A DNA stretch of 21,782 nt, from contig CAZEJO010000031.1 in assembly GCA_964512285.1 (NCBI GenBank), positions 1 to 21,782 on the forward strand, written 5' to 3'. This document shows, piece after piece, positions 8,905 to 15,821 of this stretch. The notes beneath the pieces are model-generated. The model worked only from the letters and a program-made list of their open reading frames with translations, made no database searches and was not told the DNA's origin. The translations under genes were made by a program, and so were the position numbers. Numbering within the stretch: position 1 is the stretch's first letter; the number at the start of each line of letters is the position of its first letter. This DNA comes from SM23-28-2 sp964512285. GTDB taxonomy: Bacteria; Chloroflexota; Dehalococcoidia; SM23-28-2.

Positions 8905-8985
8905 TACAGCCCTGCTTGGGTGCCTGACGGCAGCCGCATCGCTTTCACCTCCGCTCGTTACGGCGGCCTCGCCTGGTCGCCGTAG
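8905..8985 (+). pseudogene. Truncated tail of a third propeller lipoprotein gene
   Basis: Starting just after the RDD stop codon, the frame reads PAWVPDGSRIAFTSAR, then YGGLAWSP and a TAG stop (8983-8985). The first part matches the start of blade 5 of the 10220-11248 gene (SRIAFTSAR), and the second matches the very end of that gene (GGPAWSP, stop). The bases after the stop also resemble those after the intact genes. It appears to be an internally deleted remnant of a third paralogue, without start codon or signal peptide, so it is not expected to be expressed as a protein. Confidence 0.75.
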
Positions 8986-9010
8986 CCAGCAGCCTCCCGG
9001 CCATTTCTCC

Positions 9011-9039
9011 TTGACGGCGCCTACGCTTGCACGTACGAT
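9011..9039 (+). promoter_or_regulatory. Promoter copy 2, before the first propeller gene
   Basis: TTGACG (9011-9016), 17-base spacer, TACGAT (9034-9039). The predicted transcript leader is about 40 bases to the ATG at 9088. The segment is repeated at 8418 and 10141. Confidence 0.7.
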
Positions 9040-9087
9040 GGGAGCCGTCGTGAGTTGAAGACGGATGCCTGGCATGGAGACAGCACA

Positions 9088-10146
9088 ATGAAGACAACGA
9101 GCGCCGTGATAGCCTTTCTCTTCGTCGTCTGCCTGGCCGTGCTCACTGCCGCCTGCGGTGGCGGTGAGGGGGACGAGGAGCCAACTTCCGCCACGAGCAG
9201 GATATTGCTCGTCTCGGAGCGCGATGGCAACATCGAGATATACGTGATGAACGCCGACGGCTCTGACCAGACCAACCTCACCGAAAACCCCGCCGACGAC
9301 GTGACTCCCGTCTGGTCGCCCGACGGCAGCCGCATCGCCTTCGACTCCGACCGCGATGGCAACCACGAGATATACGTGATGGACGCCGACGGCTCCGACC
9401 AGACCAACCTCACCGAAGACCCCGCCGACGACAGGAATCCCGTCTGGTCGCCCGATGGCAGCCGCATCGCTTTCGACTCCACCCGCGACGGCGACCACGA
9501 GGTCTACGTCATGAACGCCGATGGCTCCGACCAGACCAACCTCACCGAAAACCCCGACGACGATTGGGCACCTCGCTGGTCGCCCGACGGCAGCCGCATC
9601 GCCTTCACCTCCACCCGCGACGGCAACTACGAGATCTACGTGATGAACGCCGATGGCTCCGGCCAGACCCGTCTCACCGATAACCCTGCTGACGAAGTGG
9701 CACCTCGCTGGTCGTACGACGGTAGCCACATCGCCTTCACCTCCCTTCGCGATGAAAACTTCGAGATATACGTGATGAACCCTGACGGATCCGACCAGAC
9801 CAATCTCACCAATAACCCCGAATATGACAGCATTGCTGCCTGGGCACCCGACGGCAGCCGCTTCGCCTTCGACTCCGAACGTGACGGCAACCGTGAGGTC
9901 TACGTGATAAACGCCGATGGCTCTGGCCTGACACGTCTCACCGACAACCCTGCCGACGACGGTGCTCCCGTCTGGTCCCCCGACGGCAGCCGCATCGCCT
10001 TCATATCAAAACGCGACGGAAATCTCGAGATCTACGTGATGAACGCCGACGGCTCTGACCAGACCCGCCTCACCGACAACCCCGCCGACGACGGCGTCAT
10101 CGCCTGGTCGCCAGTAGACAACGGGGGCCCGGGCAATTCTCCTTGA
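9088..10146 (+). CDS. PD40/TolB-like propeller lipoprotein, paralogue 1
   Basis: A 352-residue exported protein with an N-terminal signal peptide ending in a lipobox-like LTAAC (Cys23), a Gly/Glu-rich linker, then seven tandem 44-residue repeats (residues 37-342). Each repeat has the pattern SRIAF-S-RDGN-EIYVMNADGS-TNLT-NPADD-P-WSPDG, typical of PD40/TolB-type beta-propellers; seven copies suggest a seven-bladed propeller. The protein is probably anchored on the outer face of the membrane; ligand or partner is unknown. ATG 9088 is chosen because GGAGA (9076-9080) lies 7 bases upstream; the in-frame TTG at 9055 has no such site and would put extra residues before the signal peptide. An extra base near 10113 moves the ancestral stop out of frame, so the protein ends with an added VDNGGPGNSP, and its stop lies in the next promoter. 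Confidence 0.85.
   Translation: MKTTSAVIAFLFVVCLAVLTAACGGGEGDEEPTSATSRILLVSERDGNIEIYVMNADGSDQTNLTENPADDVTPVWSPDGSRIAFDSDRDGNHEIYVMDADGSDQTNLTEDPADDRNPVWSPDGSRIAFDSTRDGDHEVYVMNADGSDQTNLTENPDDDWAPRWSPDGSRIAFTSTRDGNYEIYVMNADGSGQTRLTDNPADEVAPRWSYDGSHIAFTSLRDENFEIYVMNPDGSDQTNLTNNPEYDSIAAWAPDGSRFAFDSERDGNREVYVINADGSGLTRLTDNPADDGAPVWSPDGSRIAFISKRDGNLEIYVMNADGSDQTRLTDNPADDGVIAWSPVDNGGPGNSP
9196..10113 (+). repeat. Seven tandem 132-bp propeller repeats, array 1
   Basis: Seven consecutive units with a strict 132-base period; unit starts can be followed at 9196, 9328, 9460 and so on to 9988, and the last unit ends early at WSP. There are no length differences between units. Blade 5 (RDENFEIYVMNPDGS) and blade 6 (REVYVINADGSGL) differ from the consensus in the same way as blades 5 and 6 of array 2. 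Confidence 0.9.
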
Positions 10147-10171
10147 TGGCGCCTGCGCTTGCACGTACGAT
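10143..10171 (+). promoter_or_regulatory. Promoter copy 3, before the second propeller gene
   Basis: TTGATG (10143-10148), 17-base spacer, TACGAT (10166-10171). The stop codon of the first propeller gene (10144-10146) lies within this -35 box, because that gene reads through its ancestral stop. Confidence 0.65.
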
Positions 10172-10219
10172 GCGAGCCGCCGTGGGTTGAAGACGGATGC
10201 CCAGCATGGAGACAGCACA

Positions 10220-11248
10220 ATGAAGACAACGAGCGCCGCGATAGCCGGTCTCTTTGTCACCTGCCTGGCCGTGCTCACCGCCGCCTGTGGTGGCGGTGAG
10301 GGGGACGAGGAGCTAACTTTCACCACGGGCAGGATCGCCTTCGTCTCGGAGCGCGACGGCAACTACGAGATCTACGTGATGAACGCCGACGGCTCCGGTC
10401 AGACCAACCTCACCGACAACCCCGCTGACGACGGTGCTCTCGTCTGGTCCCCTGACGGCAGCCGCATCGCCTTCGTCTCGGAGCGCGACGGTAACCGCGA
10501 GGTCTACGTGATGAACGCCGACGGCTCCGGCCTGACACGTCTCACCGACAACCCCGCCGACGACGGTGCCCCCGTCTGGTCGCTCGACAGCAGCCGCATC
10601 GCCTTCGTCTCGGAGCGCGACGGCAACTACGAGGTCTACGCTACGAACGCCGACGGCTCCGGCCTGATCAACCTCACCAATAACTCCTCCCTCGACGCCG
10701 CCCCTGCCTGGTCGCCCGACGGCAGCCGCATCGCTTTCCACTCCGACCGCGACGGCAACCGCGAGGTCTACGTGATGAACGCCGACGGCTCCGGCCTGAC
10801 CAACCTCACCGATAACCCCGCTGACGACGGTGCCCCCGTCTGGTCGCCCGACGGCAGCCGCATCGCCTTCACCTCCGCTCGCGATGAAAACTTCGAGATA
10901 TACGTCATGAACCCCGATGGCTCCGACCAGGCCAACCTCACCAATAACCCCAGCTACGATAGCGTTGCCGTCTGGTCTCCTGACGGCAGCCGCATCGCCT
11001 TCGACTCTGACCGTGACGGCAACCGCGAGGTCTACGTGATAAACGCCGATGGCTCTGGCCTGACACGTCTCACCGACAACCCCGCCGACGACGGCGTCCC
11101 CGTCTGGTCGCCCGACGGCAGCCGCATCGCCTTCATGTCAGACCGTGACGGCAACTGGGAGATCTACGTAATGAATGCCGACGGCTCCGCCCAGACCCGC
11201 CTCACCGACAACTCCGCTGACGACGGCGGCCCCGCCTGGTCGCCGTAG
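10220..11248 (+). CDS. PD40/TolB-like propeller lipoprotein, paralogue 2
   Basis: A 342-residue paralogue of the preceding gene, with the same signal peptide and lipobox-like LTAAC (Cys23), the same linker length (blades start at residue 37 in both), and seven 44-residue PD40-type repeats. It ends at the original position, AWSP followed by TAG. The ATG at 10220 has the same GGAGA ribosome-binding site as its neighbour; the upstream TTG at 10187 corresponds to the 9055 TTG and is not preferred. The region from the promoter through the signal peptide is nearly identical to that of paralogue 1, indicating a recent tandem duplication. It is probably a surface-anchored binding protein of unknown partner. 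One blade has a WSLDS variant and another EVYATNADGS, which might be early decay or specialisation. Confidence 0.85.
   Translation: MKTTSAAIAGLFVTCLAVLTAACGGGEGDEELTFTTGRIAFVSERDGNYEIYVMNADGSGQTNLTDNPADDGALVWSPDGSRIAFVSERDGNREVYVMNADGSGLTRLTDNPADDGAPVWSLDSSRIAFVSERDGNYEVYATNADGSGLINLTNNSSLDAAPAWSPDGSRIAFHSDRDGNREVYVMNADGSGLTNLTDNPADDGAPVWSPDGSRIAFTSARDENFEIYVMNPDGSDQANLTNNPSYDSVAVWSPDGSRIAFDSDRDGNREVYVINADGSGLTRLTDNPADDGVPVWSPDGSRIAFMSDRDGNWEIYVMNADGSAQTRLTDNSADDGGPAWSP
10328..11245 (+). repeat. Seven tandem 132-bp propeller repeats, array 2
   Basis: Seven units with an exact 132-base period from 10328, the last starting at 11120 and ending at WSP. Aligning blade by blade with array 1 gives the best match at equal blade numbers for blades 5 and 6, so the arrays were copied as whole genes rather than expanded separately. 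Confidence 0.9.
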
Positions 11249-11309
11249 GCAGCAAGGCCAAGGATCCTACTGCCGCAACATTCCCGGCGTGCAGGTCGCC
11301 CGCTGAACC

Positions 11310-11338
11310 TTGTCCTTACGGCCTCCACGTATTACTTT
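11310..11338 (+). promoter_or_regulatory. Promoter before hisA
   Basis: TTGTCC (11310-11315), 17-base spacer, TACTTT (11333-11338), which would give a leader of about 60 bases before the hisA ATG. It is the best promoter-like match in the 156-base gap after the second propeller gene. Confidence 0.5.
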
Positions 11339-11348
11339 TGGTGTCGGG

Positions 11349-11399
11349 GCTGCCGCCGCAACGCCCAGTCGGGGCAGCACAGATTCCTGGGGGCGGCAG
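11349..11399 (+). promoter_or_regulatory. Competing hairpins in the hisA leader
   Basis: CTGCCGCC (11350-11357) is complementary to GGCGGCAG (11392-11399), which covers the G-rich stretch just before the hisA start codon. The same 5' arm can instead pair as GCTGCC (11349-11354) with GGCAGC (11373-11378). The two pairings exclude each other. No His-rich leader peptide or U-tract is visible, so a switch at the level of translation is only a possibility. Confidence 0.3.
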
Positions 11400-11404
11400 G
11401 CAGC

Positions 11405-12163
11405 ATGGAAAAAGGCATGGAGATAATCCCAGCCGTCGATGTCCGTGGCGGCCGCTGCGTCCGCCTCTATCAGGGTGACTTCCAGCGCGAGACCGTGTTC
11501 GGCGACGACCCGGTGGCTGTGGCCATCTCCTGGCAGGAGGCCGGCGCCACTCGTCTGCACGTCGTCGACCTGGATGGCGCCCGCGAGGGCCGGCCCGCGA
11601 ACGCCAACGTCATAGGCCACATCATCGAGGCGCTCTTTATCCCCGTCCAGGTGGGTGGTGGCCTGCGCGACCGCCAGTCCATCGATTCATACCTGGAGGC
11701 AGGGGCCGCTCGGGTCGTCCTGGGGACGGCGGCGGTCAAGGATCGCTCCCTGCTGGCTGAGGCCATCGCTGGTTATGGCGAGCGCATCATCGTGGGCGTA
11801 GACGCCAGAACCGGCATGGTCGCCGTCGAGGGCTGGCGGGAGGAGACGCCCCTGGCGGTGGCAGAGCTGATGAGCGAGCTTGCATCTGTCGGCGTGCCTC
11901 GTTTCATCTACACCGACGCCCTTCGTGATGGCACCCTCCGCGGCCCTGACTTCGCTGCCGTCCAGACGGTACTGGCCACGGTCAACGTGCCTGTCATATA
12001 CGCCGGCGGGGTCTCCAGCGTCGCCGACCTGGTGCGCTTGGCCTCTCTGGAAGTGGAGGGGGCAATAATCGGTCAGGCATTGTATACTGGGGCCGTGGAT
12101 TTTCAAGAGGCCCTGAAGGAGTTGAATCGGGCCGCTCGGCCTGAAAGGGGGTTCTCCGCATGA
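11405..12163 (+). CDS. hisA: HisA, ProFAR isomerase of histidine synthesis
   Basis: HisA opens the ribose ring of ProFAR to PRFAR, the fourth step of histidine synthesis. The 252-residue protein is a TIM barrel with the family's N-terminus (EIIPAVDVRGGRCVRLYQGD), the phosphate-binding VGGGLRD and YAGGVSS segments, and the acid/base aspartates in PAVDV and VDARTG. Starting at the second Met (11417) would number these Asp8 and Asp129, close to the well-studied Thermotoga enzyme, so 11417 is a good alternative start; neither ATG has a strong ribosome-binding site. The stop overlaps the start of the first acyl-CoA dehydrogenase gene (ATGA). hisF and hisI lie 2.9 kb downstream, separated by the dehydrogenases. 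Confidence 0.95.
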   Translation: MEKGMEIIPAVDVRGGRCVRLYQGDFQRETVFGDDPVAVAISWQEAGATRLHVVDLDGAREGRPANANVIGHIIEALFIPVQVGGGLRDRQSIDSYLEAGAARVVLGTAAVKDRSLLAEAIAGYGERIIVGVDARTGMVAVEGWREETPLAVAELMSELASVGVPRFIYTDALRDGTLRGPDFAAVQTVLATVNVPVIYAGGVSSVADLVRLASLEVEGAIIGQALYTGAVDFQEALKELNRAARPERGFSA

Positions 12164-13431
12164 CCCAGCCTCCGCAAGACCTGCGGGATATTATTAAGGG
12201 GACTATCGACGGCGTCATTAGCTTCGTGGAGAGCGAGGTCATTCCTCTGGAGCAAGAGTACCGCCACGTCCTCGAGAACGAGGCGAAGCTGTTCGGCGGC
12301 GACGGCAAGCTGGTTCCCGAGATCCGGGAGGTGCGGGAGAAGGTCCGCAGCAAGTCCGGCAAGGCGGGCTACTGGGCCATGTTCAGCCCCGAATCGATCG
12401 GCGGCGGCGGGCTCCCGGTCCCGGTGAGCATCTACGTCCAGGAGGCGCTCTACAGGAAGTATGGGCCCGGCCACCTGCTGATGGGCTGGGCCAACGGTTT
12501 CATCACCACTCCCCTTATCGCCAGCTTCGTGGACGGCCCTTCCCACATGTTCACCCTCGCCAGTGAGGTCATTCGCGCCGACGTTGTGCCCTCCCTGGTG
12601 GCCGGCGAAAAAACCACGTGCTTCGCCCTCACCGAGCCGGACGCTGGCTCCGACCTGTGGAACCTGAAGACCAAGGCTCGCAAGGAAGGCGACGAGTGGG
12701 TGATCAACGGCACCAAGCAGTGGATCACCAACTCCCCCTACGCCGACTATGCGGCCGTGTTTGCTGTGACCAATGAGGAGATGCTGGCCCAGCACAAGGG
12801 CGGCACCACCTGCTTCCTGGTGGACACCAGACAGCCTGGCGTCGACACCGACACCATCTTCCCCATCATTGGCCACGTGTCCAGCGATTGCGGCTCGGTC
12901 ATCTTGGAGGATGTGCGGGTCAAGGATGATTACATCCTGGGCGAGGTGGACCAGGGCTTCAAGCTCAGCATGATGGGCATCTCCGAGGGGCGGCTCGGCT
13001 ACGCCGCCGGTTGCCTGGGGCTAGCCGAGTGGGCGCTCGATCGCTGCCTAGAGTATGCCAAGGAGAGGGTGACCTTCGGCCGTCCTCTGGCCGATCGCCA
13101 AGCCATCCAGTGGATGCTGGCTGACAGCGCCATCGATATATTTACGTCCAAGTACGCTGCACTGCGGACGGCGTGGCTGGTCGAGGAGTATCAGGCGGCG
13201 GGGAAAGTGCCGATTAAGGAGATATCGATCGCTAAGGCCTACACGATGGAGATGGCCGAGCGGGTCTGCGACCGGGCCATCCAGATCCACGGCGGCATGG
13301 GCCTGTCCAGCGAGATGGGTCTGGAGGAGGCTTTCCGCATCGCCCGCACCTGGCGCATCCCCGACGGCACCTCCGAGATGCAGCGGCGAACCATCGCCGC
13401 ACGACTCCTCCGGGGGGATGCCGTCTTCTAG
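12160..13431 (+). CDS. Acyl-CoA dehydrogenase family protein, copy 1
   Basis: A 423-residue FAD-dependent acyl-CoA dehydrogenase-fold protein, expected to oxidise an acyl-CoA thioester at the alpha-beta bond. Visible family signatures are TEPDAGSD at about 158-165 with the downstream KQWITNSPYADY (flavin binding), ISEGRLG with YAKERVTFGRPL (helical C-terminal domain), and QIHGGMGLSSEMGLEEAFRIAR. In the motif usually written YEGTSEIQR, where the Glu is the catalytic base in medium- and short-chain enzymes, this protein has PDGTSEMQR, so Asp402 takes that place. The ATG overlaps the hisA stop by ATGA and is preceded by AAAGGGGG inside the end of hisA, so its translation is coupled to hisA. The substrate is unknown. 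Confidence 0.92.
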   Translation: MTQPPQDLRDIIKGTIDGVISFVESEVIPLEQEYRHVLENEAKLFGGDGKLVPEIREVREKVRSKSGKAGYWAMFSPESIGGGGLPVPVSIYVQEALYRKYGPGHLLMGWANGFITTPLIASFVDGPSHMFTLASEVIRADVVPSLVAGEKTTCFALTEPDAGSDLWNLKTKARKEGDEWVINGTKQWITNSPYADYAAVFAVTNEEMLAQHKGGTTCFLVDTRQPGVDTDTIFPIIGHVSSDCGSVILEDVRVKDDYILGEVDQGFKLSMMGISEGRLGYAAGCLGLAEWALDRCLEYAKERVTFGRPLADRQAIQWMLADSAIDIFTSKYAALRTAWLVEEYQAAGKVPIKEISIAKAYTMEMAERVCDRAIQIHGGMGLSSEMGLEEAFRIARTWRIPDGTSEMQRRTIAARLLRGDAVF

Positions 13432-13480
13432 GCCTGACCATGCGGTTCGCCCTAAGTCGAACAGTATGGTAGTCTTAGTA

Positions 13481-13547
13481 CCTGGATTTGACAGAGGCCC
13501 GAGAGGTCCTGAGTCAGGCCGTCGAGCCTGAAAGGAGGTTTTCGGTA
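13481..13547 (+). pseudogene. Decayed copy of the 3' end of hisA
   Basis: The bases before the second dehydrogenase gene still translate to LTEAREVLSQAVEPERRFSV, recognisably the same as the end of hisA (DFQEALKELNRAARPERGFSA). It has the same spacing to the ATG of the dehydrogenase and the same embedded ribosome-binding site. It was therefore copied together with the dehydrogenase gene. It has no function as protein; only the AAAGGAGGT ribosome-binding site (13531-13539) is kept. Confidence 0.75.
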
Positions 13548-14828
13548 ATGACGCAGCTTCCGGAAGAGTTGCGGGACGTCGTCAAGGGGACCATCGACGG
13601 TCTCATGAGCTTCATTGAGAGCGAGTGCATCCCCGTTGAGCAGAAGTACAGGGAGATCCTTGAGAACGAGGCAAAGGTGTTCGGCGAGGATGGCAGGCTG
13701 GTTCCCGAGATCCGGGAGGCCAGGGACGAGATAAGGAGGAAGTCAGCCAAGGCGGGCTACTGGTCCATGTTTGCCCCCCAAGCCATCGGTGGCGACGAAC
13801 TTCCTGCGATTGTCAGCGTCTACCTCCTTGAGGCCATGAACAGGAAGTACGGTGCCGGCCATCTCATGATCTCCTTCGCTAACGCCTTCCTTACTACTCC
13901 CCTCGTGGGCAGCTTCGTGGATGGCCCCTCCCACATGTTCGCTCAAGCCAATGAGACCATCAAGACCGAGATTGTGCCCTCCCTGATGGCCGGTGAGAAG
14001 ACCACCTGCTTCGGCGCCACCGAGCCCGACGCTGGCTCTGACCTGTGGAACCTGAAGACCAAGGCTCGCAAGGTGGGCGACGAGTGGGTGCTCAACGGCA
14101 CCAAGCAGTGGATCACCAACTCCCCCTATGCCGACTATGCGATCGTCTTCGCCGTGACCAACGAAGAGAAGTACGCCAAGCGCAACATGTTCGACAGCGG
14201 CATTACCGCCTTCATCTTCGACACCAGCCAGCCCGGCGTCGACAACAACACCATCTTCCCCATCATGGGCCACGTCTCCAGTGATTGCGGAAACGTCATC
14301 ATGGAAGACGTGAAGGTGAAAGAGGAATACATCCTGGGGAACATCGACCAGGGCCTGATCGCCGCCCTGTCCGGTATCTCTGAGGGGCGCCTCGGCATCG
14401 CCAGCGCTATGGTGGGGCTGGCCGAATGGGCCTTGGACATGTCCCTCGAGTACGCCAAGGAGAGGGTGACCTTCGGCCGTCGTCTGGCTGACCGTCAGGC
14501 CATCCAGTGGATGCTCGCCGACAGCGCCATCGAGATCTTCAACTCCAAGTATGCCACCTTGCGGACGGCAGAACTGATTGACGAGTATCCAAAGACCGGT
14601 AGGGTGCCCATAAAGGAGATATCTATCGCCAAGTGCTACGCCGTGGACATGTGTCAGGCCGTATGCGACAGGGCGATTCAGATCCACGGCGGCATGGGCC
14701 TGTCCAGCGAGATGGGTCTGGAAGAGGCCTTCCGCATTGCCCGCACCCTCCGCATCCCCGACGGCACGTCCGAGATGCAGAGGCGGACCATCGCTGGCCA
14801 GCTCCTGCGGGGAGACACCGTCTTCTAG
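13548..14828 (+). CDS. Acyl-CoA dehydrogenase family protein, copy 2
   Basis: A 426-residue paralogue of the preceding gene, alignable along its whole length, with the same signatures: TEPDAGSD, KQWITNSPYADY, ISEGRLG, YAKERVTFGRRL and QIHGGMGLSSEMGLEEAFRIAR. Asp405 again replaces the usual catalytic Glu in PDGTSEMQR. The ATG at 13548 lies 9 bases after a strong AGGAGG (13533-13538). An in-frame TTG at 13488 would add 20 residues, but these come from the relic of hisA, so that start is rejected. Several loops differ from copy 1, for example KYAKRNMFDSGITAF against MLAQHKGGTTCF, so substrate preference may have diverged. The copies could also form a mixed complex. The substrate is unknown. Confidence 0.92.
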   Translation: MTQLPEELRDVVKGTIDGLMSFIESECIPVEQKYREILENEAKVFGEDGRLVPEIREARDEIRRKSAKAGYWSMFAPQAIGGDELPAIVSVYLLEAMNRKYGAGHLMISFANAFLTTPLVGSFVDGPSHMFAQANETIKTEIVPSLMAGEKTTCFGATEPDAGSDLWNLKTKARKVGDEWVLNGTKQWITNSPYADYAIVFAVTNEEKYAKRNMFDSGITAFIFDTSQPGVDNNTIFPIMGHVSSDCGNVIMEDVKVKEEYILGNIDQGLIAALSGISEGRLGIASAMVGLAEWALDMSLEYAKERVTFGRRLADRQAIQWMLADSAIEIFNSKYATLRTAELIDEYPKTGRVPIKEISIAKCYAVDMCQAVCDRAIQIHGGMGLSSEMGLEEAFRIARTLRIPDGTSEMQRRTIAGQLLRGDTVF

Positions 14829-14829
14829 A

Positions 14830-15018
14830 TTGCCCGGATCCGTCATCGCAGGGGCCGTCGGCATCGCCTTTCTGGCAGCCGGAACCCAGTCCCTCACGGG
14901 ATTCGGTTTCGCCTTTGTCATGGTGCCCCTGCTCTCCCTCATCTGGGATGTGAAGCTGGCGATGCTTGTCTTCACTGGCATAGGGGTCATCATTTCGGCT
15001 TCGGGGAGCCTAGCTTAG
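14830..15018 (+). pseudogene. N-terminal fragment of a TauE/SafE-type permease
   Basis: A 62-codon frame opening with TTG two bases after the dehydrogenase stop. The translation contains AAGTQSLTGFGFAF and VPLLSLIWDVKLA, which resemble the first membrane helices of TauE/SafE-family anion exporters, proteins of about 250 residues. The frame stops at 15018, so about three quarters of the protein is missing. It has no ribosome-binding site of its own and no continuation in other frames before hisF. It is most likely the remnant of a permease gene deleted when hisF came to lie here, and is unlikely to be functional. Confidence 0.6.
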
Positions 15019-15034
15019 GATGAAGGAAGGTGCC

Positions 15035-15802
15035 ATGCTAACCAAGCGCATCATCCCCTGCCTCGATGTCAAAGACGGCCGCGTCGTGAAGGGGGTGCGC
15101 TTCCTGAACCTGCGCGACGCTGGCGACCCGGTGGAGTTGGCCGCTCTGTACCAGGCCGAGGGGGCCGACGAACTCGTCTTCCTGGACATCACCGCCTCGC
15201 CTGACCGTCGCAAGACGGTGGTCGATATGGTGTCCAAGGTGGCTGAGCAGGTGTCCATCCCCTTTGCTGTTGGCGGCGGCATCCGCACCACCGAAGACAT
15301 GCGCCTGGTACTGGAGTCGGGCGCTGATAAGGTGGGCATCAATACCGCCGCTGTGGAGAACCCCGACCTCATCACAGAGGGAGCCACCCGCTTCGGCAGT
15401 CAGTGCATTGTCGTGGCTATCGACGGCAAGCCGGTGGAGCCGGGACGCTGGGAAGTGCGCATCTACGGCGGCCGCGAGGGCGGTCAGCCCACCGGCCTCG
15501 ACGCTGTCGAGTGGGCCAAGAAGGCGGCGGAGCTCGGCGCCGGCGAGCTGCTGGTCACCGGCATGGCCGCTGATGGCACCCAGGCGGGCTATGACCTCGG
15601 CCTCACCCGCGCTATCTCAGAGGCAGTCTCGATTCCGGTCATCGCCTCCGGTGGCGCTGGCAACTCCCAGCACATGTACGAGGCCATCGCGGAGGGCAAG
15701 GCCGACGCTGTGCTGGCGGCGGGCATCTTCCACTTCGGCACCTACAGCATTCGCCAGATCAAAGAGGAACTGGCTGCCCGCGGCATCCCTGTGCGCCTAT
15801 AG
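15035..15802 (+). CDS. hisF: HisF, cyclase subunit of imidazole glycerol phosphate synthase
   Basis: HisF uses ammonia from HisH to convert PRFAR to imidazole glycerol phosphate and AICAR. The 255-residue protein is a TIM barrel beginning MLTKRIIPCLDVKDGRVVKG, with LRDAGDPVELA, VGGGIRT, INTAAV, and SGGAG near the end. Choosing ATG 15035 places the catalytic aspartates at exactly Asp11 and Asp130, as in the Thermotoga enzyme, and an AAGGAAGG site precedes it. The ATG at 15020 would add five residues and is less likely. hisH is not in the window. hisI follows 19 bases later. Confidence 0.96.
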   Translation: MLTKRIIPCLDVKDGRVVKGVRFLNLRDAGDPVELAALYQAEGADELVFLDITASPDRRKTVVDMVSKVAEQVSIPFAVGGGIRTTEDMRLVLESGADKVGINTAAVENPDLITEGATRFGSQCIVVAIDGKPVEPGRWEVRIYGGREGGQPTGLDAVEWAKKAAELGAGELLVTGMAADGTQAGYDLGLTRAISEAVSIPVIASGGAGNSQHMYEAIAEGKADAVLAAGIFHFGTYSIRQIKEELAARGIPVRL

Positions 15803-15821
15803 CGGCGAGGAAGGCATCGCC

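Noticed and set aside
8848..10741. Repetitive open frames antisense to the propeller genes
   Set aside because: The repeated VGGVFGEVGLVGAVGVHHV-like pattern only mirrors the 132-bp repeats; there is no start site or signal peptide.
9196..11245. CRISPR-like array of regular repeats
   Set aside because: Repeats are contiguous 132-bp coding units without spacers, in frame throughout and with protein-level conservation.
13743..14993. A 416-codon open frame on the minus strand
   Set aside because: It is antisense to the second acyl-CoA dehydrogenase and has a Gly/His/Val-rich translation typical of a shadow frame.
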